A stretch of DNA of 46,036 bases, from contig NZ_JADEWT010000047.1 of assembly GCF_015207505.1 (NCBI RefSeq), forward strand, positions 1 to 46,036, read 5' to 3'. Within the stretch, counting starts at the first letter, position 1. Each line of letters starts with the position of its first letter. The DNA comes from Tychonema sp. LEGE 06208 (GTDB taxonomy: Bacteria > Cyanobacteriota > Cyanobacteriia > Cyanobacteriales > Microcoleaceae). The notes under the pieces were generated by a model. It did not search any database and was not told where the DNA came from. It saw only the letters and a list, made by a program, of their open reading frames with translations. Shown here piece after piece: positions 6,572-16,600 of the stretch. The translations under genes and the position numbers were made by a program.

Positions 6572-9500
6572 ATGAATGTTTTTTACGATCGCACTTCCTG
6601 GCAATTCTGGATCGATCGCGGTGGCACTTTTACCGATATAGTAGCCCAAAAGCCCGATGGTAAGCTCGTAATTCACAAGCTGCTGTCGGAAAATCCCGAT
6701 CGCTACACGGATGCAGCAGTGCAAGGAATTCGCGATATTTTGGGGATTGGGGCGGGGGAATCGATCCCGGCGGGGGAGATTGCAGCGATTAAAATGGGTA
6801 CGACGGTGGCGACAAATGCTTTGCTGGAACGTAAGGGCGATCGCACTATTCTACTAATTACTAAAGGTTTCGGCGATGCGCTGAGAATTGGCTATCAAAA
6901 CCGCCCGAATATTTTTGCCCGCCACATTATTTTACCAGAAATGCTGTACGATCGCGCGATCGAAGTTGCGGAACGTTACAGCGCTACAGGTGAGGAGTTG
7001 ACTGCTGTCAATCCCGATTTTATCCCGTCTTTGCAGCAAGCCTACGATGAGGGAATTCGCAGTTGTGCGATCGTCTTTATGCACGGCTACCGCTACTCGG
7101 AACACGAAAAACAAGTTGCTAAGATAGCCAGAGAAATTGGCTTTACTCAAATTTCAGTATCTCACGAAGTCAGCCCTTTAATGAAATTAGTTGCGCGGGG
7201 AGATACTGCGGTTGTCGATGCTTATTTGTCTCCGATTTTGCGGCGTTATGTCGAACAAGTAACCAGTGAGTTAATTGAGGTAGATCCTCGGAATGAAGGA
7301 TTATTAATTCCCAAGGCCCAATGCCCAATTCCCAATTCCCAATTCCCCAAATTAATGTTTATGCAGTCAAACGGCGGCTTAGTAGATGCCGCCAAATTCC
7401 AAGGAAAAAATAGTATTTTATCCGGGCCTGCTGGGGGAATTGTCGGTGCAGTTCAAACCAGCAAAAAAGCAGGTTTCGATAAAATTATTACCTTTGATAT
7501 GGGCGGAACTTCGACGGATGTCGCCCATTTTAACGGGGAATACGAACGCGAATTCGAGACAGAAATTGCTGGGGTGAGATTGCGATCGCCCGTGATGGCA
7601 ATTCACACTGTAGCAGCCGGTGGCGGTTCCGTTGTGTTTTTTGACGGGGCGCGCTACCGCGTCGGGCCGGAGTCTGCTGGCGCTAATCCAGGCCCCGCTT
7701 GCTATCGGAAGGGCGGCCCTTTGACGGTGACTGATTGTAATGTGATGTTGGGGAAAATTCAACCGGATTTTTTCCCGAAAGTGTTTGGATTGGATGGAGA
7801 TTTGCCGATCGCCACTGAGGTAGTCAGGCAAAAATTTGTGCAGTTAGCGGGGGAAATTGGGGGCGAGAGGACGGCGGAACAGGTGGCTGAGGGTTTTTTG
7901 GCGATCGCCGTGGAAAAGATGGCTAATGCGGTGAAAAAAATCTCGCTTCAGCGCGGTTATGATGTTTCGGAGTATACATTGTGCTGTTTCGGCGGCGCGG
8001 GCGGTCAACACGCTTGTGCGATCGCCGATAGTTTGGGCATGAAACGGGTATTTATTCACCCTTATGCGGGGGTGTTATCCGCCTACGGTATGGGTTTGGC
8101 TGATGTGCGGGCTATTCGCGAAAGGGCGATCGAGGAATTATTAACTAATGAATTAATTGGTGATTTACAGGATGTTTTAGCGCAATTGGAGGCGGAGGGA
8201 AAGAGGGAATTGAACCGCAGAGACGCAGAGAACACAGAGAAGGAGTCTGAGGTTTTGGTTGTGAGGAAGCTGCATCTTAAATATCAGGGAAGTGATTCGG
8301 TTTTGATGGTCAATTCTGCGGGAAATATTGAGGATATGCAGGCTGAGTTTGAAACATTGCACCGACAGCGATACAGTTTTATTATGCCGGAAAAATCGCT
8401 GATTGTGGAAGCGGTTTCGGTGGAAGTTGTAGAAACCATGAATCTGCCGGATGAATCGATAGTTGCTAATTCTCGTGACGCGGAATCGATCGCCCAACAG
8501 CCAATCTCTACCGTGCAAATGTATGTCGCTGGCGAGTGGCGGGAAACGCCTGTTTATCGGAGGGACGATTTGCGATCGGGCGACTGCATTAGCGGCCCGG
8601 CTACGATCGTAGAAGCAACTGGAACTAATATTATAGAGCCTGGATGGGAAGCGACCATCACCGAAAATAATGATTTAATTTTGAACCGCAGATCCACACA
8701 AATGAATGCAGTTAACACCCATTCATCTGTGGTTAAATCAGATCCTGTTTTGCTGGAAATTTTTAATAATTTATTTCGGGCGATCGCCGAACAAATGGGC
8801 GTTACATTACAAAATACAAGTTCATCCGTCAACATCAAAGAACGCCTCGACTTTTCCTGTGCAATATTCGACAAAAACGGGCAATTAGTTGCCAACGCGC
8901 CGCACATTCCCGTGCATTTAGGTTCGATGAGCGAAAGCGTAGAAGCTTTGATTTTAGCACAAAGTCATACAATTAAACCTGGGGATGTTTATGTTTCTAA
9001 CAATCCCTACAACGGCGGCACGCACTTGCCAGATATCACCGCAATTACTCCCGTATTTGATGATTCTTCCTCCCTTCCTTTGTTTTATGTAGCCTCGCGG
9101 GGACACCACGCCGACATCGGCGGCATCACTCCCGGTTCCATGCCTCCGAATAGTAAAATTGTAACTGAAGAAGGCGTATTACTGGACAATTTTCAGCTAG
9201 TAAGCGAGGGAAATTTTCGCGAACCAGAATTACTGGAAATTCTCACAGCCGGAGATTTTCCTGTTCGCAATGTCGCACAAAATATCGCGGATTTGCAAGC
9301 ACAAGTTGCTGCCAACAATCGCGGTGTAGCAGAACTGATGGAGATGGTAGAATGTTACGGATTAGAAACGGTACAAGCTTATATGGGCTTCGTGCAAGAT
9401 AATGCTGAAGAATCGGTGCGGCGGGTAATTGAGGTTTTGCAAGATGGCGAGTTTACTTATCCGATGGATAGTGGCGGACAGATTAAGGTAGCTATTACAA

Positions 9501-10270
9501 TTAACAAGTCGGCGCGCCGTGCAAAAATAGATTTTACTGGCACATCTCCTCAGCAATTTAACAATTTCAATGCTCCGGCTGCGGTGTGTAAAGCGGCTGT
9601 GTTGTATGTTTTTCGCACCTTGGTAGATGACGATATTCCTCTGAATGCGGGCTGTTTGAAACCTCTGGAAATCATCAATCCTGCGGGCTGTATGCTGAAT
9701 CCGCGCTATCCGGCGGCGGTGGTGGCGGGAAATGTGGAAACGTCCCAGAATATTACGGATGCTTTGTATTGTGCGCTGGGGGCGATCGCATCTTCCCAGG
9801 GCACCATGAATAATTTTACATTTGGAAATAACCGCTATCAATATTATGAAACAATTTGTGGCGGTTCGGGTGCTGGTGCAAATTTTGACGGTACTGATGC
9901 GGTGCAAACTCACATGACTAATTCGCGTTTAACCGATCCAGAAGTATTAGAATGGCGGTTTCCGGTGTTGTTAGAAAGTTTTGCAATCCGGGCTAATAGC
10001 GGCGGGAATGGATGTCATCGCGGGGGTAATGGAGTGGTGCGGCGAGTGCGGTTTTTGGAGGCGATGACGGCGGGAATTTTATCGGGGCGGCGGGTGATTT
10101 CTCCCTGCGGTTTGCATGGGGGTGAATCGGGGAAAGTTGGGCGGAATTATGTTGAGAGATTTGATGGAAATGTTGAGGAGTTGGGAAGTACGGCGAGTGT
10201 GGAAATGCACCCTGGTGATGTGTTTGTAATTGAGACTCCGGGCGGCGGCGGTTATGGTACTATTGTGTAA
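6572..10270 (+). CDS. 5-oxoprolinase / hydantoinase, fused HyuA-HyuB
   Basis: Large cytoplasmic enzyme of 1232 residues that hydrolyses 5-oxoproline to glutamate with ATP, or a related cyclic amide. The N-terminal half (about 1-690) is HyuA-like, with an actin-type nucleotide fold: [12 protein letters not shown] at the start, [29 protein letters not shown] and [18 protein letters not shown]. The C-terminal half (about 725-1232) is HyuB-like: [23 protein letters not shown] and the terminal GGGGYG. ATG 6572 is preferred over the in-frame ATG at 6557 because GGAG lies 8 bases upstream of it and family members begin just before the WIDRGG strand. Three repeat-derived segments sit inside the reading frame (7316-7343, 8213-8242, 8684-8734). 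They lie in loops or in the linker between halves, so activity may be kept. Confidence 0.93.
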   Translation: MNVFYDRTSWQFWIDRGGTFTDIVAQKPDGKLVIHKLLSENPDRYTDAAVQGIRDILGIGAGESIPAGEIAAIKMGTTVATNALLERKGDRTILLITKGFGDALRIGYQNRPNIFARHIILPEMLYDRAIEVAERYSATGEELTAVNPDFIPSLQQAYDEGIRSCAIVFMHGYRYSEHEKQVAKIAREIGFTQISVSHEVSPLMKLVARGDTAVVDAYLSPILRRYVEQVTSELIEVDPRNEGLLIPKAQCPIPNSQFPKLMFMQSNGGLVDAAKFQGKNSILSGPAGGIVGAVQTSKKAGFDKIITFDMGGTSTDVAHFNGEYEREFETEIAGVRLRSPVMAIHTVAAGGGSVVFFDGARYRVGPESAGANPGPACYRKGGPLTVTDCNVMLGKIQPDFFPKVFGLDGDLPIATEVVRQKFVQLAGEIGGERTAEQVAEGFLAIAVEKMANAVKKISLQRGYDVSEYTLCCFGGAGGQHACAIADSLGMKRVFIHPYAGVLSAYGMGLADVRAIRERAIEELLTNELIGDLQDVLAQLEAEGKRELNRRDAENTEKESEVLVVRKLHLKYQGSDSVLMVNSAGNIEDMQAEFETLHRQRYSFIMPEKSLIVEAVSVEVVETMNLPDESIVANSRDAESIAQQPISTVQMYVAGEWRETPVYRRDDLRSGDCISGPATIVEATGTNIIEPGWEATITENNDLILNRRSTQMNAVNTHSSVVKSDPVLLEIFNNLFRAIAEQMGVTLQNTSSSVNIKERLDFSCAIFDKNGQLVANAPHIPVHLGSMSESVEALILAQSHTIKPGDVYVSNNPYNGGTHLPDITAITPVFDDSSSLPLFYVASRGHHADIGGITPGSMPPNSKIVTEEGVLLDNFQLVSEGNFREPELLEILTAGDFPVRNVAQNIADLQAQVAANNRGVAELMEMVECYGLETVQAYMGFVQDNAEESVRRVIEVLQDGEFTYPMDSGGQIKVAITINKSARRAKIDFTGTSPQQFNNFNAPAAVCKAAVLYVFRTLVDDDIPLNAGCLKPLEIINPAGCMLNPRYPAAVVAGNVETSQNITDALYCALGAIASSQGTMNNFTFGNNRYQYYETICGGSGAGANFDGTDAVQTHMTNSRLTDPEVLEWRFPVLLESFAIRANSGGNGCHRGGNGVVRRVRFLEAMTAGILSGRRVISPCGLHGGESGKVGRNYVERFDGNVEELGSTASVEMHPGDVFVIETPGGGGYGTIV
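7316..7343 (+). repeat. Heptamer (G/T)CCCAAT x4 inside the oxoprolinase gene
   Basis: GCCCAAT, GCCCAAT, TCCCAAT, TCCCAAT in tandem, then a degenerate unit. It encodes most of an extra segment ([12 protein letters not shown]) placed between LLIPK and LMFMQSNGG, where related enzymes run straight on. The total insert is about 36 bases, a multiple of three. Confidence 0.65.
8213..8242 (+). repeat. Dispersed decamer repeat inside the oxoprolinase gene
   Basis: AACCGCAG AGACGCAGAG AACACAGAGA, the same family as the copy at 6513. It encodes [11 protein letters not shown], a charged stretch just before [13 protein letters not shown], and keeps the frame. Confidence 0.65.
8684..8734 (+). repeat. Dispersed repeat in the HyuA-HyuB linker
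   Basis: Starts AACCGCAGATCCACACAAAT and ends ATTCATCTGTGGTT, so the ends form an imperfect inverted repeat. It encodes the linker between the two halves ([17 protein letters not shown]). It may mark where two separate genes became fused. Confidence 0.55.
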
Positions 10271-10307
10271 AACCAGTAAAATCAACTAAAGTTTATAGGT
10301 GACTGTG

Positions 10308-11435
10308 ATGGCTGACAGTTCTTTCTTTGATGAATCCAGAGATAATTCTTTAGTAAAATCAGAAATAGTTGCTAAATACTTTTGGGCCTGGGCAAAGGTA
10401 ATTATACCAACAGCTAAGAAATGGAATAATAACATTGCCTATATTGATTTGTTCTCTGGGCCTGGTCGCTATCAAGACGGTTCTAAGTCTACTCCACTAC
10501 TTATCTTGGAACGCGCTATTGCCGATCCAGATATGTCACAAATGCTAGTAACGCTGTTTAATGATAAAGACTCAAATAATACTCAGTCTCTACAACAGGC
10601 TATAGAATCCATCCCAGATATAAGTAGATTAAGCTCTAAGCCAAGAGTTTTCAATAAAGAGGTTGGAGAAGAAATTATTCAAGCAATCAAACAAATTAAT
10701 AAGAATGTTCCTACACTGTTTTTTATCGATCCTTGGGGTTATAAAGGTTTATCTCTTCGGCTAATTGGAGCAGTTATTAAAGATTGGGGTTGCGATTGCA
10801 TATTTTTCTTTAACTACAACCGGATTAATATGGGTTTGCAAAACACGGCCGTCAAGAACCACATGGATTCTCTTTTCGGTAAAGAACGGGCTGAAAATCT
10901 TAGGGAACAGCTTGCATCAAAGCAACCTGATGAGCGAGAATTAATAATTGTGGAGGCAATTTGTCAGGCTTTAAAAGAAATAGGTGGCGAGTTTGTCCTC
11001 CCATTTTGTTTTAAAAATGAGAGTGGCAATCGGACTACTCATCATCTGATTTTTGTCTCCAAGAATGTACGGGGTTATTCAATTATGAAAGAAATTATGG
11101 CAGGAGAAAGCTCTACTGCTAAACAAGGAGTTCCTTCTTTTGAATACAATCCTGCTCCACCTAAATATCCTCTATTATACGAGCTTTATCGTCCTCTGGA
11201 TGAGCTTGAAAGTTTGTTGCTGGATGAATTTGCGGGTAAAACACTAACAATGGAAGAAATTTATAATCAGCATCATGTTGGCAAGCGTTACATTAGTAAA
11301 AATTACAAGGCAGCTCTGCGGAAACTAGAACAACAAGGTAAAATTATAGCAGATCCACCTGCCAGTAAACGAAGGAAGCACCAAGGAGAAATTACATTTG
11401 GAGATAAGGTGAAAGTTACATTCTCACAAAAGTAG
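10308..11435 (+). CDS. tcmP: Three-Cys-motif partner protein TcmP
   Basis: Protein of 375 residues of the TcmP family, named because it is encoded beside DUF5131 (phage Gp37/Gp68-like) three-cysteine proteins, as here. The N-terminal part contains YIDLFSGPGRYQDGS (about 45-59), which resembles motif I of class I methyltransferases, and TLFFIDPWGYKGLS further on, like motif IV. The last 65 residues look like a winged helix (TMEEIYNQHHVGKRYISKNY) with a basic KRRKHQ tail. The start could be GTG 10299, GTG 10305 or ATG 10308. I chose ATG, with a weak AGG about eight bases upstream. The 3' end overlaps the convergent DUF5131 gene by 20 bases. The biochemical function is not established. Confidence 0.85.
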   Translation: MADSSFFDESRDNSLVKSEIVAKYFWAWAKVIIPTAKKWNNNIAYIDLFSGPGRYQDGSKSTPLLILERAIADPDMSQMLVTLFNDKDSNNTQSLQQAIESIPDISRLSSKPRVFNKEVGEEIIQAIKQINKNVPTLFFIDPWGYKGLSLRLIGAVIKDWGCDCIFFFNYNRINMGLQNTAVKNHMDSLFGKERAENLREQLASKQPDERELIIVEAICQALKEIGGEFVLPFCFKNESGNRTTHHLIFVSKNVRGYSIMKEIMAGESSTAKQGVPSFEYNPAPPKYPLLYELYRPLDELESLLLDEFAGKTLTMEEIYNQHHVGKRYISKNYKAALRKLEQQGKIIADPPASKRRKHQGEITFGDKVKVTFSQK

Positions 11436-12204
11436 GTTTTACTACCTTATTGGAGTTTCGACTCACGCTGAAAGTGTAGCCATTGAATTGCTTTTGATGT
11501 TTATTCCATGCTTCCGGCATCTCATCCCAGATTTTATCATCGAGAAGTCTCCCAGCAGCTTTAGGTGTTCTACCTCCCCATTGCTTGAAGAAAAACGCGA
11601 CTTCAGCCTCTTGACATTGATCCCGAATACTTTGTGCCCATTCTTCCTGCATCGGACGGTGTTTTTGCCCCGACTCTCCACCAACTATTACCCAATGAAT
11701 TCCGGTTAGATCAAGCTGTAACGGCCCTAAAAGTGGTTCGCAGGATAGAAAGCGTACCTTTGCATCGACTTGTCGCAAAGAATCCACACGATGAACATAA
11801 TTTTGATTTTCAACAGACACGCCCATCCAAATATTATCAGACCATTCAAGTTGAGGCGCTAACTCTACTAAACGTTTATCTCGCTTGGTAAGGATTTGAT
11901 AAATATGATGAGGAGTTTCACGCATTACCTCAAAGACTTGTTTCAGAAATTCAATAGAAACATCTTCATGGAACAAATCGCTCATTGAGTTAACAAAAAT
12001 GCGACTCGGCTTTCGCCAACTCTTAGGTTCGTTCAACCGCTTTGGGTATTCCGTTAAAGTAAACCCATTAGGAAAATTAGTATGGAATCGCTTTGTTAAT
12101 GCTTCCGCATAACAATGAGTGCAGCCGGGACTGACTTTATCGCAGCCAGTTGTGGGATTCCATGTGCGATCGCACCATTCGATACCAGTATTAATGCTAG
12201 ACAT
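11416..12204 (-). CDS. DUF5131 / phage Gp37-Gp68 family three-Cys protein
   Basis: Protein of 262 residues with the diagnostic N terminus: IEWCDRTWNPTTGC followed by GCTHCYAE, so Cys21, Cys28 and Cys31 form C-x6-C-x2-C, with another Cys at 11. The later ILTKRDKRL, WMGVSVENQ and FLSCEPLLGPL segments belong to the same family. These look like divergent radical-SAM-type folds with an iron-sulfur or zinc site, but the reaction is unknown. The gene is convergent with tcmP and shares its last 20 bases. This arrangement of the partner pair suggests one functional unit despite opposite transcription. The start ATG is well placed, and a HIP1 site lies inside its first codons. Family assignment is firm; the role is open. 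Confidence 0.88.
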   Translation of the reverse strand: MSSINTGIEWCDRTWNPTTGCDKVSPGCTHCYAEALTKRFHTNFPNGFTLTEYPKRLNEPKSWRKPSRIFVNSMSDLFHEDVSIEFLKQVFEVMRETPHHIYQILTKRDKRLVELAPQLEWSDNIWMGVSVENQNYVHRVDSLRQVDAKVRFLSCEPLLGPLQLDLTGIHWVIVGGESGQKHRPMQEEWAQSIRDQCQEAEVAFFFKQWGGRTPKAAGRLLDDKIWDEMPEAWNKHQKQFNGYTFSVSRNSNKVVKPTFVRM

Positions 12205-12252
12205 ACAAGAATCTTACCCTTGAAACAATAAATTATCTTTTGATGTGCGCTG

Positions 12253-12275
12253 GATACATATAGTTTATATGTATC
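12253..12275. promoter_or_regulatory. Palindrome GATACATATA-GTT-TATATGTATC
   Basis: Perfect 10-bp inverted repeat with a 3-nt centre, about 50 bases upstream of the DUF5131 start and 150 bases before the sigma-like gene. There is no T-run, so an operator is as likely as a terminator. No regulator is known for it here. Confidence 0.4.
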
Positions 12276-12351
12276 AATTTAGATTGATGCAGCATCGCCT
12301 ACAACTCTATTATATAATTAATTGACGTAAATATCAACAAGTTTTAAGCAG

Positions 12352-12381
12352 TTGCATGAACTGTAGATCCTAGTGTAGAAT
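12352..12381 (+). promoter_or_regulatory. Possible sigma-70-type promoter for the sigma-like gene
   Basis: TTGCAT (12352-12357), 18-bp spacer, TAGAAT (12376-12381), 45 bases before the GTG start at 12426. The match is fair but unproven. Confidence 0.3.
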
Positions 12382-12425
12382 CATGCTGCACCAGCATTTA
12401 TTCCCACAACCTTTCCAGAACAATT

Positions 12426-13073
12426 GTGCAAACACCTGTTTTTTCCGAACTCAACCATCCTGTGGTTAAATCCCTGTTCCACCACAGCGATCGCGAATTA
12501 TTGACTTTGTTTCAAAACCATCCCGATCAAGGTCGCTTCTTCACGGCAATTTTTTGCCGCTACGCTCAAATTGTCCACTCCCTGATCCGCCATTCCGTGC
12601 GATCGCCCGTACAAGGCGATTACCTGTTCGCCCACACTTGGCTACACATCTATCACGAGCTCCGAGGCCTCGATTTGCGCCACGAAATCCCAGAGTCTGA
12701 GGGCGAAAATCTCAGCCTCCAAAACTGGCTGATTAATGTCACCGCTATCTGCATCAATCAAGCCGAATTGCCACCTGTAGAGTCGATTCACTACTCCTTG
12801 CAATCCGCTCCGCCTCCCCTCTGGTGTTACGTCAAACAAGCCTTAGAATTGTTAGCGCCACTACCGCGTTTAGTCGTGTTGATGGCTCAGACTTTCCGCT
12901 GGAGCGAAACTCGAATCGCAGCTTATTTGCAAGCAGAAGGTGAAGCAATTTCGCCCGCTCAAGTCAAGGCTTTGCTCCAAAAAGGATATCAAACTTTAGA
13001 ATCAAATCTGCCGGAGGATATTCGCGCTATTTATCTAGATGAACATCTAGAATATCAACAAGCACTTGTCTAG
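12426..13073 (+). CDS. Sigma-70-like (ECF-type) regulatory protein
   Basis: Protein of 215 residues starting with GTG. Residues about 20-85 (ELLTLFQNHPDQGRFFTAIF and SPVQGDYLFAHTWLHIYHEL) resemble region 2 of small sigma factors. Residues about 140-205 (LPRLVVLMAQTFRWSETRIA, then a recognition-helix-like PAQVKALLQKGYQTLE) resemble region 4. A similar protein is found in many cyanobacteria, where it is annotated as a sigma-70 family or sigma-like factor. Region 2 lacks a clear -10-melting motif, so it may be an atypical or anti-sigma-regulated form. The neighbouring ferredoxin gene lies 119 bases downstream on the same strand, and a dispersed repeat lies between them. Its targets cannot be read from the sequence. 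Confidence 0.55.
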   Translation: MQTPVFSELNHPVVKSLFHHSDRELLTLFQNHPDQGRFFTAIFCRYAQIVHSLIRHSVRSPVQGDYLFAHTWLHIYHELRGLDLRHEIPESEGENLSLQNWLINVTAICINQAELPPVESIHYSLQSAPPPLWCYVKQALELLAPLPRLVVLMAQTFRWSETRIAAYLQAEGEAISPAQVKALLQKGYQTLESNLPEDIRAIYLDEHLEYQQALV

Positions 13074-13108
13074 CAGCCGATAATTCCGCTAATATCAATT
13101 ATTCTTCA

Positions 13109-13157
13109 GTCTCGCCTTGCGCGGACTTCCTTTGACAAGAAGCAGTTTCAACCGCCT
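13109..13157. repeat. Dispersed repeat, copy 1 (GTCTCGCCTTGCGCGGACTT type)
   Basis: About 49 bp: GTCTCGCCTTGCGCGGACTT, a short variable part, then CAGTTTCAACCGCC. Related copies lie at 13535-13584 and 24813-24858. Two of the three flank the ferredoxin gene. Confidence 0.6.
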
Positions 13158-13192
13158 CCTTCTTAAACTCGGAAATAATATAAGAGGTGGAA

Positions 13193-13513
13193 ATGGCAAT
13201 TTATCAAGTTCGGCTGGTGAATGAAGCTCTCGCCCTCGATCGCACGATCGCCGTACCGGACGACCAGTATATCTTAGATATGGCAGAAGATGCCGGCATC
13301 CGCTTGCCCAATGGATGCAAGCAAGGAGAGTGTTCTGCTTGCGTTGCTAAACTGCTCAGCGGTGAAATCGACCAAAGCGAACAAAAGTTTTTGAAGCCGT
13401 CAGAATCGCAAGCTGGCTACGCTGTTACCTGTGTAGCTTACCCACTTTCTGATTGTACTTTGTTAACGCATCAAGAACAAGTTTTGTATCAAGCAGCTCT
13501 TTATTTTAAGTAA
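13193..13513 (+). CDS. Plant-type [2Fe-2S] ferredoxin
   Basis: Electron carrier of 106 residues. Cys42, Cys47, Cys50 (NGCKQGECSACVAK, C-x4-C-x2-C) and Cys80 (VTCVAY) are the four iron-sulfur ligands. ATG 13193 is preferred over GTG 13187 because AAGAGG ends five bases before it and the protein then begins MAIYQVRLVNE, as plant-type ferredoxins do. Compared with photosynthetic PetF it has a longer C-terminal tail (LLTHQEQVLYQAALYFK) and replaces the usual YRAGS cluster approach with LPNGCKQGEC. It is therefore likely a specialised isoform rather than the main PSI acceptor. It stands alone between two copies of one dispersed repeat and ends before a strong bidirectional terminator. Confidence 0.92.
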   Translation: MAIYQVRLVNEALALDRTIAVPDDQYILDMAEDAGIRLPNGCKQGECSACVAKLLSGEIDQSEQKFLKPSESQAGYAVTCVAYPLSDCTLLTHQEQVLYQAALYFK

Positions 13514-13534
13514 TGCAAAGTTGTTTATGCTTGA

Positions 13535-13584
13535 GTCTCGCGTTGCGCGGACTTTGTTTGTATAGTCGCGAATTATATTCGCCG
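13535..13584. repeat. Dispersed repeat, copy 2
   Basis: GTCTCGCGTTGCGCGGACTT, then TGTTTGTATAGTCGCG and TATTCGCCG. It matches copy 1 at the left end and copy 3 (24813) through the TTTGTTTGTRTAG part. Confidence 0.6.
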
Positions 13585-13611
13585 ATAAAATCGTTATCAA
13601 AGCAGATTTAG

Positions 13612-13648
13612 TTAATAAAAGGTGCGCGCAGCGCGCACCTTTTATTAA
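13612..13648. terminator. Bidirectional terminator between ferredoxin and treS
   Basis: A near-perfect 37-nt palindrome: 18-bp arms (TTAATAAAAGGTGCGCGC and its complement) around one central base. The GC core is flanked by AAAA on one side and TTTT on the other, so it can end both the rightward ferredoxin transcript and the leftward trehalose synthase transcript. Confidence 0.9.
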
Positions 13649-13662
13649 TACTTAAAAATCAG

Positions 13663-16600
13663 CTAGGACTGACGCTCGACATGAAGCAATTGCAGAATTC
13701 GTTGGAGCGGAATTTCTGCCAAATCCAAGCGGTACTGGAGTTCATCTGACAACTCAGAAACCGCTTTTTCTAAAATGTAAGCATTCAGCAAAACTTCCAA
13801 TTCCGGTACAGATTTTGGCAAGAAACTTGCATCCGCTGCTGTTGACAAATAGCTCTTGAGAAAAGTCAGGCTAACCCAGCGGTGCCAAACATTCGCCCAC
13901 TGCTGCATTTCAGGTAAGTTTTCAGGGCGGATCATCCCACTTTCTACTTCGTTCCGCAGCGCCATAGTAACGGCGTAATTGAAAGATTGCAGCATTCCGG
14001 CAACATCTCGCAAAGGCGACCTCTTCATCCGCCGCTCGCTTAACGGTCGATTCCGTTCTCCTTCAAAATCAATTATTACGAAGTCTTTCCCTGTATACAG
14101 AACTTGTCCGAAATGAAAATCTCCGTGACAGCGAATTCTGTCGGCGGTGATTCTCAAGTTCAAAATAGACTTGAAACGTTCCATCAGCAAGTCTTCGCGG
14201 TTGAGAAGAATTTGTCCCAACTTTTGCGTTTCTGGCGGCAGTTTAGATAGCCGCTTTTTCAGCAACAGCAAAGTTCTTCCTGCCAGATTTCTCATGTATT
14301 GATAGATGGAACGCTGGTAAAATGAGGTGAAATTTTCTGGAGCAAAAGCGGGATTTTCTGTGTCCGAAGCTAAAGCGAGGTGGAGTTCGGCTGTCCGCTG
14401 ACCTAAAAGTTCTGCTGATGCTAGGTAAGAGCTGATTAGTTCGCGAGCTAATGCGGGTACTTCTAGGGATAAATCGGCTAGTAGCGAGCTTGACTGTCGC
14501 ATTTGTGCGGTCAAAGCGCTCGGTAAATAATCTTCGGGGGAAGTAGATAAAATATCGCTGGCATACTTTGCTTCTACTGTCATTACTTGCTCGAAATAGT
14601 CCCGCAGCGCATCTAATGTATAAGACAAAGCATCCCTGCTGTCGGGGATTAGTTTTTGCAGTATTCCGACTGTAACTGCTTTTTGACCGGCTGTGCGATA
14701 TTCCAATTCTCCGGCAATGGGAGCGTAGTTTTCGAGCAAGTGGCGATTGGTTAAAAAGTGGCCGATTTCTAATTCTGGGTTGATTCCTTCCTCGAATTTT
14801 CGCAAGATTTTGAGGACTAACCGATCGCCGTAACCTGCCGATGTATTGCTTTGTTCTTTTTTGAACAGGTACGGTTCTAGTTGCGATAAATCTTGTTCTG
14901 AGTTCAAGAAATTGTCGGCAATTCCTACGAGTTCGCCCGCTGTACCTTGGTAACTGGCATTGGTGGCGATCGCCCCCAGCAGCTCGCTCAGAAAACCTTT
15001 GTCCCCCGCAGCATCAAATAGCACTCCGACTTCCTTGGTTTCTGGGAATTGCAGCCGCGCGATCGTCGGTCGATCGTCCGGCTCGTTTTTGAGTTCTTCC
15101 CAACCTAAAGGCAAAACGTAAGTTTCCGCCATACCTTCGGTATAATTCAAATGCAAAAACAGAATGTAAACCGTAGATTGCTCCCCAGCATTATTTTTAT
15201 ATCCAACAGGCACAATTTCATTGATTTCTAATGATTGAATTATCCTGTCTGCACCGCTAAACCAGCGATTGGATTGCAAGTAATTCGGCAAAAGAGAGAT
15301 CAACATATTGCTGAGCTGACTTTTAGGAGAAAAAGCAGTTTCCCAAGTACCGACGATCGCCAAACTCGGCAAATCTGTATTCAAACCGTTCACCGAAAAA
15401 TCCTCTTGCTTGACAGTAAGAGTAAACCAGTAAAACGTGTGAGGGCTCAAGCTCAAAAAATAAGGCGATTCGCCAACTGGCGGAAACTCAGTCCGGCCGA
15501 AAATCTCTACTGGAACAGCACCTTTAAACGGCGAAAGGTCTAATTCTGCCGTCTGGACGAAGCGCGATAAATTAGTCACTACGAGGATGTGTTCGTCTTG
15601 ATAGGTGCGAACAAAAGCTAAAACTTTGCGGTTTTCTGGGTACAGAAACTCGCAGGTTCCGCGGCCGAATGCTTGGAAGCGCTGGCGCACAGCAATCAAG
15701 CGTTTCATCCACCACCACAGAGAACTCGGATTCCCCCGCTGCGCTTCCACATTAACAGATTCGTAGTGATATTCAGGGTCAACAATTGGCGGCGCGTACA
15801 GTCGCTGCGGGTTAGCGCGGCTGAAACCGGCATTGCGATCGCCACTCCACTGCATCGGAGTTCTCACCCCGTTGCGATCGCCCAAATAGATATTGTCGCC
15901 CATGCCAATTTCATCGCCGTAATAAAGCACCGGCGTACCAGGAAGAGACAGCAACAAAGCATTCATCAACTCAATGCGGCGGCGGTTATTTCCCATCAGC
16001 GGAGCCAAGCGGCGGCGGATACCCAAATTAATTCTCGCCTGAGTGTCTTGAGCGTAAACCCGATACATATAATCTCGGTCTTCATCGCTCACCATTTCCA
16101 GCGTCAATTCATCGTGATTCCGCAAAAACAATGCCCACTGACAGTTATTAGGAATCTGCGGAGTTTGCTGGAGAATGTCGCTAATCGGAAAGCTATCTTC
16201 CATGTGCAAAGCCATAAATAGACGCGGCATCAACGGAAAATGAAAGTTCATGTGACATTCATCCCCAGCCGAATAATATTCAACCGCATCTTCCGGCCAC
16301 TGATTCGCCTCCGCTAGTAGCATCCGGTTGGGGAATTTCTCATCTACGTGCTGGCGCAACTGTTTGAGGAAAGCGTGAGTTTCTGGCAAGTTTTCGCAGT
16401 TAGTACCCTCGCGCTCGTACAGGTAAGGTACAGCATCCATTCGCAATCCGTCTACGCCCAATGCCAACCAGAAATCTACCACATCTAAGATGGCTTGGCG
16501 AACCGCCGGATTGTCGTAATTCAAATCGGGTTGGTGGGAATAAAAACGGTGCCAGTAATAAGCTTTTGCTACCCCATCCCAAGCCCAATTAGATGTTTCA

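Noticed and set aside
6497-10285. Many long minus-strand frames opposite the oxoprolinase gene
   Set aside because: They follow the codon pattern of the real gene and lack ribosome sites and recognisable domains.
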